This document shows, piece after piece, positions 37,001-45,800 of a stretch of DNA of 64,000 bases. This DNA is from Diospyros lotus (lineage: Eukaryota > Streptophyta > Magnoliopsida > Ericales > Ebenaceae). Under the pieces are notes generated by a model that saw only the letters and a list, made by a program, of their open reading frames with translations, was not told the DNA's origin and did no database searches. Location of the stretch: contig NC_068352.1 in assembly GCF_014633365.1 (NCBI RefSeq), forward strand, positions 434,001-498,000. The letters are read 5' to 3'. Made by a program: the position numbers and the translations under genes. Each line of letters opens with the position of its first letter. Within the stretch, counting starts at the first letter, position 1.

Positions 37001-38056
37001 GTCATTCTCACTCTAGAGTTGTGTCCACTTGCATTGGATAGGTAAGATTGATTTGTTTGACATTATTTATCTTTTCGGATGATACATTATCTTGTACGAT
37101 ATCATGTGTTACTCAGGAATGTATTCAATTAATTGGTTATTGAGCTTTTTTTTCTGCTAGATAATTAGGTATGGAGCTTTTACACATAGGGTTGGGTTTG
37201 ATTAGATTTTGATGAATATTTCAGTATATTTTCAAATTCTATGTCTTGTTTCCCCTATCTCTGAAATATTTCTGTCCAGTGATAACAAAAATGATACACC
37301 ATGAGACTTGATACCTCAATCAACATCATTCTCTGATATTTGCTTGTCTGGGTAATGTGTTGCTTTCAGCTGGTATCAATGGGCAGAAGAAGGTTTGGCA
37401 CTGATTTTCAGCTGATGTTCAGGATACTTAAAGCACTTCTATGCCTTGGCTTCGTGTCCGTGATGACTGTCCTATTTGTAGTATGTGGTCTCACTGTGAG
37501 GGACTTGTTTGCTGCCCTCCTTGCTTTTCTTCCCACGGGGTGGGCCTTTCTTCTGGTAAGTTCAAAGTTTTTGCAGTTTTGAGGTTTGGGCACAAATCTT
37601 CTAGGACTTTTAATTTGTATGTAATAACCAAATATATAGCTTTCTTGCATAGAGGCCAACAACTAACTGAATTCATTTCGCATTTTTGTGTTGAAATTTG
37701 TAACACACGAGTTGTTGTTTCTTATGTGTTTTACTGCTCTTACTTAAATCTGTACTGCTAATGGAGAAGTAATCTCATGCTTTGGTGTTGCTTGCCTTTT
37801 GAAGATCGGCCAAGCATGTAGGCCATGTCTGAAAAGCATGAGAGCCGGAATGTGGGACTCAGTGATGGAGCTGGGAAGAGCATATGAATTCGTGATGGGG
37901 TTGATAATATTCATGCCCATAGTGGTTCTCTCCTGGTTCCCATTTGTGTCTGAATTCCAAACTCGACTGCTCTTCAATCAAGCATTCAGCAGAGGCCTCC
38001 AGATCTCAATGATTCTTGCTGGGAAGAAAGACAAGTCCCCCCCACCCTCCACTTGA
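4084..38056 (+). CDS. CALS7: Callose synthase 7-like (1,3-beta-glucan synthase), 5' partial, 33 exons
   Basis: Plasma-membrane UDP-glucose 1,3-beta-glucan synthase; the CALS7 branch makes sieve-plate callose in phloem. Exons: 4084-4215, 4304-4380, 4455-4542, 14779-14901, 14980-15091, 15298-15629, 15712-15764, 16063-16123, 16814-16895, 16982-17031, 17119-17205, 17304-17408, 17558-17652, 17745-17826, 17912-18075, 18230-18353, 18441-18544, 18645-18756, 18858-19009, 24641-24750, 24835-24957, 25044-25112, 25256-25445, 25534-25645, 25773-25895, 25960-26078, 26216-26299, 33537-33649, 34094-34323, 35529-36326, 36416-36466, 37370-37555, 37805-38056. All junctions are GT-AG and in phase, giving 1,564 residues. 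Family hallmarks seen: [93 protein letters not shown], and C-terminal membrane segments ending [12 protein letters not shown]7 is usually ~1,950 residues, so ~390 N-terminal residues lie upstream of the window. CALS7 assignment rests on remembered family similarity; CALS6 is the alternative. No stop or frameshift was seen. Confidence 0.87.
5335..6480 (-). mobile_element. LINE (L1-type non-LTR) reverse transcriptase remnant
   Basis: The minus strand from 6388 to 6032 is open. It reads an L1-type plant reverse transcriptase segment with motifs [32 protein letters not shown] and [19 protein letters not shown]. Further fragments in changing frames continue on the same strand. One, near 6,050-5,990, resembles KAYDRVPREVLW. 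Others follow at 5,810-5,640 (SKGFKLS-like), 5,560-5,490 (AGWLK-like) and 5,450-5,340 (FYKTAIRP and CWVIKYQ-like). To the right, 6,480-6,400 carries the MKNGKAVGPD-like part. The order is colinear with a real element, but frameshifts, stops and an internal deletion make it non-coding. No 5' or 3' end was found. Confidence 0.8.
7018..7214 (-). repeat. Left (3') LTR of the copia element, shortened
   Basis: It starts TGTGGGAAATTAGGG on the plus strand and ends TTGACA, next to a polypurine tract (minus strand GAGAGGGAG). It aligns to 14517-14700 of the right LTR but lacks that LTR's 14195-14516. The missing segment is bounded by GTGGG on both sides, so the left copy looks like a deletion product. 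Confidence 0.75.
9311..9330 (+). repeat. Poly-C run (20 C)
   Basis: Twenty uninterrupted C residues lie inside the integrase part of the copia element, followed by AACAAAAAAA. It may have grown after insertion. Assembly or sequencing length error is possible at such a run. Confidence 0.9.
11417..11930 (-). repeat. Left (3') LTR of the gypsy element
   Basis: It runs from TGACGTAGCG to GACCGCATCA, 514 bp, and is near-identical to 13467-13980 with scattered substitutions. Confidence 0.88.
13467..13980 (-). repeat. Right (5') LTR of the gypsy element
   Basis: It runs from TGATGCAACG to GACCGCATCA, 514 bp. The inner side borders a primer-binding site for initiator methionine tRNA (plus strand CTCTGATACCACC, 13454-13466). 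Confidence 0.88.
14175..14188 (-). other. Primer-binding site of the copia element
   Basis: The minus strand reads TTGTATCAGAGCCT next to the LTR. It is one base off the usual TGGTATCAGAGCC complement of initiator methionine tRNA. Confidence 0.7.
14189..14700 (-). repeat. Right (5') LTR of the copia element
   Basis: It starts TGTGGGTGTC right after the primer-binding site. Its last ~185 bp match the left LTR (GGGAAATTAGGGTAGAAATT and onward). Length is about 512 bp. The end reads CGATA rather than CA, probably mutated. Confidence 0.65.
15817..16017 (+). repeat. Compound microsatellites (CT)n, (GC)n, (CTGT)n, (CTAT)n
   Basis: Within the intron between exons 15712-15764 and 16063-16123 there is a (CT)n tract followed by alternating CG, then a second (CT)n tract that passes into CTAT and CTGT repeats. 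These are simple repeats with no gene. Confidence 0.9.
20030..23050 (-). mobile_element. Ty1/copia fragment (LTR, RNase H, RT, integrase C-terminus)
   Basis: On the minus strand the order is the integrase C-terminal region (22984-22433, with [20 protein letters not shown]), the start of reverse transcriptase (about 21,830-21,300), RT (21102-20823), RNase H (20823-20273, with [19 protein letters not shown] and [11 protein letters not shown]), a polypurine tract (GGGGGAG near 20,270) and LTR sequence ending at 20265. The outer LTR edge is uncertain. Integrase core, protease and gag are absent, so the copy is 5'-truncated near 23,050. Stops and shifts are present. It is antisense to the host gene. 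Confidence 0.82.
21847..22453 (-). mobile_element. Solo-LTR-like insertion inside the copia fragment
   Basis: This ~600-bp block separates two halves of the copia sequence around the HPICNFVSYH-type motif. On the minus strand it begins TGTTGTCTCGAG and carries a TATA-like CTCTATAAATAGAGG, a downstream AATAAAG and TG-rich sequence, as an LTR would. It could end at CAATTCA. I could not find a clean target duplication, so the exact bounds are uncertain. Confidence 0.5.
27310..29391 (+). mobile_element. Decayed Ty1/copia pol remnant with 3' LTR, sense orientation
   Basis: Colinear fragments in shifting plus-strand frames match copia pol. These are a WDL...G.KSIVQC-like RT start near 27,400, [11 protein letters not shown] near 27,665, a second RT block near 28,160 ([12 protein letters not shown]), an RNase H-like stretch at 28,480-28,790 and 28,990-29,160, then an LTR-like end (about 29,172-29,391). 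A ~55-bp stretch at about 27,410-27,515 is duplicated. It is heavily mutated and clearly older than the other copia copies here. A poly-T-headed retroposon interrupts it at 28,806. Confidence 0.65.
28806..28975 (-). mobile_element. Short non-LTR retroposon (poly-T head), copy 1
   Basis: A run of 14 T is followed by about 150 bp. This sequence interrupts the copia RNase H remnant. It shares its order of motifs (GGTTTAA, TTTTATTA, AGACCATAA, AAAAGGTC, CATCCC) with 29438-29690. The flanks CACATTACT and ACATGTTGCT may be a decayed target duplication. The poly-T head means the element reads on the minus strand, probably a 5'-truncated LINE or a SINE. Confidence 0.55.
29438..29690 (-). mobile_element. 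Short non-LTR retroposon (poly-T head), copy 2
   Basis: It is bounded by AAGCCTGGGACTTTT (29423-29437) and AAGCCTGAGTCTTTT (29691-29705), a 15-bp target duplication with two mismatches. It starts with a T-rich tract, so it reads on the minus strand with an A-rich 3' end. The internal sequence ATTTTATTAAATTAAA resembles a LINE 3' end. It is the same family as 28806-28975. No coding capacity. Confidence 0.65.
29983..30525 (+). repeat. Left LTR of the inverted copia insertion
   Basis: The 543-bp block starts TGTTATGATTTGC and ends TAGTCAACA, followed by the PBS. It is inverted relative to 31771-32334. Confidence 0.85.
30611..31265 (+). pseudogene. Copia gag fragment (left arm of the palindrome)
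   Basis: From the ATG at 30611 the reading gives a copia gag start (YDIEKFNG), then a stop where the right arm keeps a tryptophan. It continues at 30692-30973 ([15 protein letters not shown]), shifts frame, and runs at 30975-31265 ([33 protein letters not shown]). No zinc knuckle or pol follows because the palindrome centre cuts it. It cannot make a complete gag. Confidence 0.8.
31771..32334 (-). repeat. Right LTR of the inverted copia insertion
   Basis: The 564-bp block starts TGTTGACTATATG on the plus strand and ends GCAAATCATAACA. It is the reverse complement of 29983-30525, with small indels and scattered substitutions. Confidence 0.85.
32944..33106 (+). repeat. Two-copy tandem duplication (~80 bp unit)
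   Basis: TCCAATTTCCTTTT... to ...CACTTGGACTGGC occurs at 32944-33023 and again at 33024-33106 with several differences. It is intronic with no coding meaning. Confidence 0.8.
33822..33854 (+). repeat. Poly-C run (19 C) followed by (AC)n
   Basis: Nineteen C residues pass directly into ACACACACACACA next to the SINE target duplication. Confidence 0.9.
33866..34045. mobile_element. SINE-like retroposon with perfect 13-bp target duplication
   Basis: AAATGACAAACTT lies at both sides (33853-33865 and 34046-34058). The insert is about 180 bp, far more GC-rich than the intron around it. The minus strand contains a tRNA-like B box (GAGTTTGATTCTC) and an upstream A-box-like segment (GGTTGAGCAGTCGG), but the A-run (33,039 region of the right end, about 34,039-34,048) sits at the plus-strand 3' side. 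Orientation is therefore left open. It sits in the intron between exons 33537-33649 and 34094-34323. Confidence 0.65.
35123..35153 (+). repeat. Poly-C (17) followed by poly-A (14)
   Basis: Seventeen C are followed by fourteen A in the intron upstream of exon 35529-36326. This is the third long C homopolymer in this gene. The lengths may be affected by sequencing or assembly. Confidence 0.9.
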
Positions 38057-38593
38057 ATTAAACTTACTCTTCTTCCTTCTTCTTCTTCTTTGTTTTAGGA
38101 ACCAAAACAATATAATATATATATATATGTAGTTACTTACATGTGTTGTATATATACACTCTATAACCATAACTGATCTGTTGTTATGTTTTACATTCTT
38201 CTCCTGGAGACAGACAGAAATAGTGACTGAAGTTGTGGAAGTTACATTCAAATATTGCCATGTCCCCTCCCCTTTCCTCTCTTGCATATTGATGTAATGT
38301 ATTTCCCATCCTATATATATATATATATATATATATATCCTGTGCTATATCCTTTGTTAAGCAACATCCCTACTTCCATTCTTTGTAAAGTAATAGCTGA
38401 GAGATCACTTATTCCTTAAATAACATTTTAATGGGGTGTCTTATTAAAAATATCTTAATATTAAATTGGTGAATGTAAAATTATCATTAAATTGAAATAA
38501 TTGAACCGAATCAATTGAAATAGGTAGTTTTGTTTGGTTTTTAAATTTAAGTTTTTTGGATGGGTTCTTCTACTGAGCCAGAGAGCCTTACAG

Positions 38594-38874
38594 AATGAGA
38601 GTAAAATGACAAAATTGTCCTCACTCACTTTTCAAAATGGGCCACTGCCTTGTATTCTCGTCTTCCCTCTCATGGCTATCGTCTAGTCTCGCCAATTGTC
38701 GCTACATACGGTTAGTGAGACGAGGGCAATGAGGTGACGGTGGCATGGCAGTAAGGTGCAATGGCAAGGCGAAGGCAACAACGAGACAACGGCTATGGGA
38801 GAGGAGATGAGAGAGTAGGGCAATGGCCCACTTTGTAAAGTGGGTGGGGATAATTTCGTCTTTTTGCTCTTATT
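38594..38874. mobile_element. MITE-like element with ~58-bp terminal inverted repeats
   Basis: The left arm (38594-38651) starts AATGAGAGTAAAATGACAAA and passes into AAAATGGGCCACTGCC. The right arm (38817-38874) read in reverse complement starts AATAAGAGCAAAAAGACGAA and passes into AAAGTGGGCCATTGCC. The core is GC-richer. No clear target duplication was found; long inverted repeats suggest a Mutator-like MITE. No coding. Confidence 0.55.
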
Positions 38875-39826
38875 TGGTAACCACATCAATAAGTCCATTT
38901 AACTCTCAAGACTTTTTCTCTTTGGATATTTTGGTTTGATTCGATCTTATTATTAAAAAAAATTAAATTAATTGAACTAATTGAAATATCATTTTACTTG
39001 AATAACAAAAATTAAATAAATAATATTATTATTATTTGAGTAACATTTATTTTTGTTTTTTTTCACTTTTGTGATCGATCTGATTTTTTTGTATTTTTTC
39101 AGTCGATTCTATTTAATTTTTTACACAAATCTAATTATTTGAGTTTTAGCATTTCAATTAGAATATTTATTTATCTTATCTAATAATTAATTTTCTATTT
39201 AAATAAAAATCATGATTATTTGTCTTAGTAAAAATTTTAATACAATTATTGCAGAGAAATAAAATATCTAATTAAAACATGTAAATTTTTTATATTAATT
39301 TAATTTATCAATATTTATTAAAAGAAAAGATTTATATGACTTTATGGTTTAGTATTTTAATATTTTTTTAACATAAAACATGGATAATCAATTAAAAATT
39401 ATGTGAGTAATGCCAATTTGGTGCTTAGACAAAGGATTAAGATAATTTTTTGACATTTAATGTGTAATTTAATATTAATTACTAAAAAAATTAAGAAAAA
39501 AATATAATTAACATCAATTTTAAATTTTTACCTAAATAATATCGAATCCCATCTATATTTAAACAATAATAGAGTTCTTTTTAACTTTTCTTCTAAAACT
39601 ATCAAAAAAAAAAAATTGAATTTATCACATCAATTGACTAATAAACTTTTTTTTATCAAATATGTATATATATATATAAATCTTAATATTCAATAGAATA
39701 AATGCACTTATTTTTGTTGTAATTACATAACACCCTTAAATTTAAATTAATAGATTTATTTTTATTAAAAATATATACATATATTTGATGGAAAGAGAGA
39801 AAGAAATGAAGAGTATGAGAGACTGA

Positions 39827-39852
39827 AGAGAGAGAGAGAGAGAGAGAGAGAG
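39827..39852 (+). repeat. (GA)n microsatellite in the COG5 5' UTR
   Basis: An uninterrupted AG repeat ends two bases before the COG5 ATG. Such GA tracts in 5' UTRs are common in plants and can influence expression (bound by BBR/BPC factors). Function here is inferred only. Confidence 0.85.
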
Positions 39853-39854
39853 CA

Positions 39855-42800
39855 ATGGCTTCACCGGCGATCCAGAGATCTCCAATGGCTTCTTCTGCTT
39901 CTTCGCCTCTCCAACGCCCTTCAACCTTCAAAGACAGAGCCACTCCCGCAGCCCCCACCTCCGCCGCTTCTCCAACCCTAACCCCTCCCTCCTCCGCCAC
40001 TCCCTTCTCCTCCCCCCTTGATTCATTCGCCTCCGATCCCATCTTCTCGGCCTTCCTCTCCCCTGACTTCGACTCCGCCCGCTTCTCCTCCGCCGCCCTC
40101 TCCTCCGGCTCCGCCGCCTCCCGAGCAGAGAAGCTCCAGGACGGCATCCGCCTCCTCGAGAAGCAGCTCCGCTCCGAGGTCCTCTCCCGCCACGCTGACC
40201 TTCTCTCGCAGCTCTCCTCCATCCGAGACGCCGATTCCTCCCTCTCTGCCATCCGATCCGCCGTCTCCACGCTCCAATCTTCCGTACGCCGCGTGCGCTC
40301 CGAGATCGCCGATCCCCACCGCCAGATCCGCGCCAAGACGCTCCAGCTCTCCAATCTCCATCACTCCACTCACCTCCTCCAGTTCACCATTCGCGTCCTC
40401 CGTCTCTCAAAGAAGTTCCGCGATGTTATGGTAGTTGCGGATTCCGAGCCAGAGAAGCTCGACCTCGCCAAGGCCGCGCAATTCCACTGCGACATTTTGA
40501 GCATCTGCAACGAGAATGACCTTGCCGGCATTGCCGTGATTGATGACGAGTTAAAATGGGTGTTCGAAGCGGGGAAGAAGTTGAGATCGGAAGGAATGAG
40601 GGTTTTGGAGAAGGGTTTGGAGGGATTGAATCAGGCCGAGGTCGGCGCCGGACTGCAAGTCTTTTACAATCTCGGGGAATTGAGAGCCACAGTCGATGGG
40701 TTGATAAACAAGTACAAGAATCAGGGTGTGAAAAGTGTGAGTGTTACATTGGATATGAAGGCCATTTCAGCTTCTTCTGGTGGTGGGCTTGGGCCTGGTG
40801 GAATACAGAGGAGCGGTACGCCCCAGATCGGCGGTGGAGCGAAGGCCAAGGAGGCGCTGTGGCAGAGGATGAGTACGTGCATGGATCGGCTGCATTCCAT
40901 TATGGTCGCAGTTTGGCATTTGCAGCGGGTGCTTTCAAAGAAGAGAGATCCATTTACCCATGTTTTGCTGCTTGACGAAGTCATGCAGGTGAGTCAACAC
41001 TATTGAGCGTTTCAAAAATGTTTTGATCAGTTATTCTTGGGAAAGAGTGCCATTTAATCCCTCAAAGAGGTTTTTGTTTTCCTTTTCATTCAGGGTTCTT
41101 TCTAAATGTTGCCGTATTTCTTCATTAGGTTAGTTGAAATGCAGCGAAAGTACAGGTCTACAGTTCTCATGGTCTGTCTTGACAAATATGAGTATCTGTA
41201 TGCGCATATGTAGAACAAAATGAATGAAATTTACTGATTTACACGATTGGCCTTGATAAGTTTCACGAGATCCATGTTTTTGGGATGCTTAGAAGCATTT
41301 ACGGATTTGTGAAATGAGAGGCTACAATGCATTAGGTTGACAAAAGTGTGTGGAGAAATGGAGGATTTTAAGTTTTGAAAACAAAAGCTGAGTGCTCAAC
41401 TGTAGATGTTAATACACGTTTGGATGCAATAGGTCCTTTGGAGATGAACACATGGGCTTGAGTCTTCTATCCCCCGTCCTTTTTGTTCATTGCCAATATT
41501 TTAAAAGAAAGAGTTATGTGATTGAGGTAGATTTTTTATTATTATTTTAGCAGATGAAATTTTGGAAGATCCAACAGTTGATGAGGCAATTATAAAAAAC
41601 TTGAAGTTCCTGTCATGACAATGGGAGTTCAAATGGTGCTACAGTTTTACAGGAATACCAAACATTAGGTTTGTAAAGATATTCCACTCCCTTGGTGCCA
41701 TCACTGAATATGGATATTCTTTAATTTGGATTGTGTGATTCAAGGAAGAATCACATTTTTATTTTTCAGTAGGAGGGAACCATTATTGTATATGGAGTTT
41801 GTGGGAAATGAAATATTGGGAAGTGGCTCACAACTACATGGCATGTGCAAATAATCAAAACAGAAGGATTAGGCCATGCAGATTTTCTAATAAGCAAATT
41901 AAAAATGCCCATTTTGTTGGAGTTTGTAATCTTTTTGATTTATTGTATTTAAATGTGTTAAAGTCCTTAGCTTTTATGAGGTAGTTGATCTCAAATGGAA
42001 TATAGAAAGGAGTAAATTGAAGATAACTGGGGGATCTAACTAATGAATTGGTGGATATCAAAAGGTTAAGCTCAGATGGCTGGTCACTACCTCACCTTTC
42101 TCATCAAATCAGTAACAGCATCCTTATGTTGAAGGAAATGAAATTCCTGGCCAACTATGATTATCTAGTAGTTACCAAAAAAAACTATAATTATCTAGAA
42201 ACAACTTAACAGTTGATAGTGCCTACTTCCACCACCAAGTAAGTAAATACATAAAAAGGAAAAAGAAAAATAAAAAAACGAGAATGCTGTTAATTTCTGT
42301 TTCTTATTCTTTCACATGAAGGCAGCCCCTCTTATTTCTCAAGTTCAATGTGAAAACCTAGTTTGGCAGCTTTGGCTTTTCATATTTCCTATCATTTTTA
42401 GAAGGTTGTGCTGCTTTGCTTGGTGTCTTCTGTGGTGCTAAGTGCTAAGTTCACTTATTCTCAAGTGCCTGGAAAAAGTTGTGTTTGATTTTGAGAGAAT
42501 TGCCTGTTGTTAGATTTGTGTTATGCTCAAGATAATGTATGACTAAAAAACATTCCCTGCTTTTCTTGGCTTTGTAAAACATCACAGATTCGGTTTAGTT
42601 TTTTGTTGAATTTGTTTTTCTTTTTCTTAATCAGACCTCATTGGGTCTCTATTTTTGAGTACTCAGTATGCATCAAGTTCCATTAGTTTCCTAGAATCCC
42701 CATCCCAAATATTGATCCCTCCTTTTGCTTTGCTTACGTAGTTCTTATCTTCTTAGGAAGGTGATGCAATGTTAACAGATCGTGTTTGGGAGGCACTTGT

Positions 42801-45800
42801 AAAAGCTTTTGCAAGCCAAATGAAATCTGCTTTCACAGCTTCAAGCTTTGTGAAAGAGATATTTACTGTTGGGTATCCAAAGCTATACTCCATGATAGAA
42901 AATCTTCTTGAAAGGATTTCACGTGACACAGATGTCAAAGGGGTTATACCTGCTATTACCTTAGAAGGAAAAGATCAACTGGTTACTGCCATTGAAATAT
43001 TTCAGACAGCTTTCTTGACTCTCTGTCTGGGTCGCCTGTCAGATCTTGTTAATAATGTATTTCCAGTATCAAGCCGTGGAAGTGTTCCCTCCAAGGAGCA
43101 TATATCGAGAATTGTATCACGCATTCAGGAAGAAATTGAAGCTGTTCAGCCTAATGGGCGGTTGACTCTTCTAGTCTTGAGAGAAATCACCAAAGTGCTG
43201 CTTTTGCTGGCACAGAGAGCTGAATATCAGGTATTTGTCTTTTTAATTCAGTCAAAGTAATATTATATTCCATATAGTTATTAAATTGCATTTTTTCCTG
43301 GTTCTGTTGTACTAGAATTTAGTGATTAACTGCAGGGGCCTTCATGTGATGTCATGTTCCATTTTTTTCGTCCCATTCAATTTCTGATAATTTCATCTTG
43401 GGATTTGCCCCATGAATAGTTGTTTGAATGGAATTACTGAACACTTTAGTCTGCAAGAACTTTGTTTTCTAACTTTTTGATATTTTTAGATGCTTAAAAA
43501 ACATTAATTTAGTCAAATAATTGATCTGTTATGCTGGTTTCTTTTTTATTGTAGTTTCGATTTACAAATCCGGTTTGAATATGTTCCTGTGCTTTGCCCA
43601 GTCAAAAATTTCCCTGTTTTCTTTTTCTTTCTTACTTAGTTTTCCTTTCAAGCCATAGGTGTCTTCTGATGGACTATAAACTATAAAGTGAATTATCAAT
43701 TAACCACTTCGTAACTTAAGAAAGCAGCACTACCACAGGTAGAGGGAGAGATAAGTCATTGCATATCCGTGGTTGCATGAAGGACCACTATGATGGGCAA
43801 GGTTAGTGTCATGACTTGAAAGGGGTTCTGTGACGAGGGTCAAACCTTGGTTAATTATTTTCTCACTAGGGTTAAGCAAGCCTATGTATCGAATGCATCA
43901 TCATAATTTATTTCCATTACCAATAATAAAAATAAACTGAACTGATTACTGAATAGTACATAAATAATCTCAAGTCTATTCAAATAAATCATGTCATCCT
44001 CTGTACAATCCTGCCTATAAATAAACAGAGCTGACAACTAAGCATTTCATAAATAAATAAAATAATATAACCAATGCACATGAACATCTGTGAGGCCTAC
44101 TACATAAGTGCTGACTAATAACATTTGAGTACCTCTAAGTAGACGTATTTGTTAGTTCCATTACCAATCCTTGATCTAAAATATATTTACATTAAAACAG
44201 AGTGAGTCAGTGATATAGTGATAAGACAATATATGTCATGATAGAATCAAGACAAGCAAACACGCTAGTTTTTGTGCTAGAAAGTTTTTCTTTTGAAAAC
44301 ATGCAAGAAAAACCTACCTTTTCTTTGCAAAACAAAATTTTCTATCTTACAAAAACTCCCCCTTTATATAAGTTACATAAAACCATAATTCTCTATTTCA
44401 TGAAAGCACACTAAGGCCCTGTTTGAAATGCATTCAATTTCAACAATTTTCGTTTAATTTCTGTAGAAATGGAATCAAAATTGGTGTGGTGTTTGACAAC
44501 CAACTTTTCATTTCAAAAGGCAAAACACATTTTGCCCAAGAAAAATGAAAAAAGTGTAAAGAGATAAATCTTACTTTCACTTTCAGGTTTTTTGATTTCA
44601 TTACCAAAAAAAACAGAAAAAGAAAAAACACATTTCACTCTCTCTCCCCCCCTTGCAAAGACCCATCTCATCATCTCACCTGTTCAATTTCATTACCAAA
44701 AAAGGAAAATTCCCTCTCTCTCTCTCTCTCTCTACGCGCGCGCGCACGCACACACACACACACACCTGAAAACAAATGTTCTTAAAGTAATTCCTTTGAT
44801 CTCTTCTTATTCATGGGTAGAGATACAATGTATAGCCAAAGGAAAAGCTAGAATTAAGGAGTTGATATAGGAAACAATAACTCATGTACCTCTAAACTAG
44901 GAAACAACTGAAAAACAGAAATAAATCCCTAATAACAATCCCAAAATCATGGAATATCAAAATTTATTTCCAACACTCCCCCTCAAGTTAGTAAATAGAT
45001 ATAAATTATTCCTAGTTTGTTAACATTTGACTCAAAATCTGACTTCCACATGGCTTTTGTAAGAATGTCAGCTTCTTGTAATTTTGTTGGCACATAATAT
45101 AAGGTGAATGTCCTATTGTCAATTTCTGACGTGACGACATTTCTGTCAATCCCCACATGCTTCATCTTGTCGTGTTGAACAAGGTTATGAACTATGCTGA
45201 TGACAGATTTGCTATCACTATATACTTCATAGGTTCTTCCAGTGGAATAGATAGATCTTGTAGTAACCTACTTATCCAAATTAGTTCACAAACTCCTTGA
45301 GCAATTGCCTTATATTCTACCTCAATGCTATTTCTTGCAACAACTGTTGTTTCTTACTTCTCTTAGTCATCACATTTCCCCATATTTTTGTGCAATACCC
45401 AGTAATGGATTTTGTATCTTCAACTGAGCCTACCCAATCTGCATCTATATAGCACTCGAACATTTTAGTGGTCATTTTTCTTGAATAGTAAACCTTTCCT
45501 TGGAGTACACCTTAGGTAGCGAAGAATCTAACCTATTGCTTTTAAATGTCTCTTTGTGGGAGAATGCATCAATTGACTTACCACAGTGACACTATAAGCA
45601 ATATCGAATCTGGTGAGAGATAAGTAAATCAACTTCCCTACAAGGTGTTGATATCTCTCTCTTTCAACTGGTGGATCCTCTTTGGTAATTTTGTGTTTCA
45701 ATTTTGATCTAGTGGTGTTCCTGCAAGTCTGCACCCCAGCTTCCCTGTCTCCTTCAACAGATCAAGGGTGTACTTTCTTTTGGAAATAAAAATTTCTTTC

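Larger units (their letters stand above)
38057..39854. other. Intergenic: callose synthase 3' UTR and COG5 promoter region
   Basis: The first ~280 bp hold the likely 3' UTR with (TA)n tracts at about 38,115-38,130 and 38,315-38,338. A MITE-like inverted repeat lies at 38,594-38,874. The stretch 38,900-39,800 is strongly AT-rich with no gene. The COG5 start follows a GA microsatellite. I saw no clear poly(A) signal or TATA box that I would commit to. Confidence 0.6.

Noticed and set aside
39683..40354. Minus-strand open frame of 223 codons across COG5 exon 1
   Set aside because: It is the antisense shadow of a GC-rich, Ser/Arg-rich exon, and its composition mirrors the real coding strand.
40018..40434. 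Plus-strand Ser/Pro-rich frame within COG5 exon 1
   Set aside because: It is an off-frame reading of the COG5 exon, with no domain.
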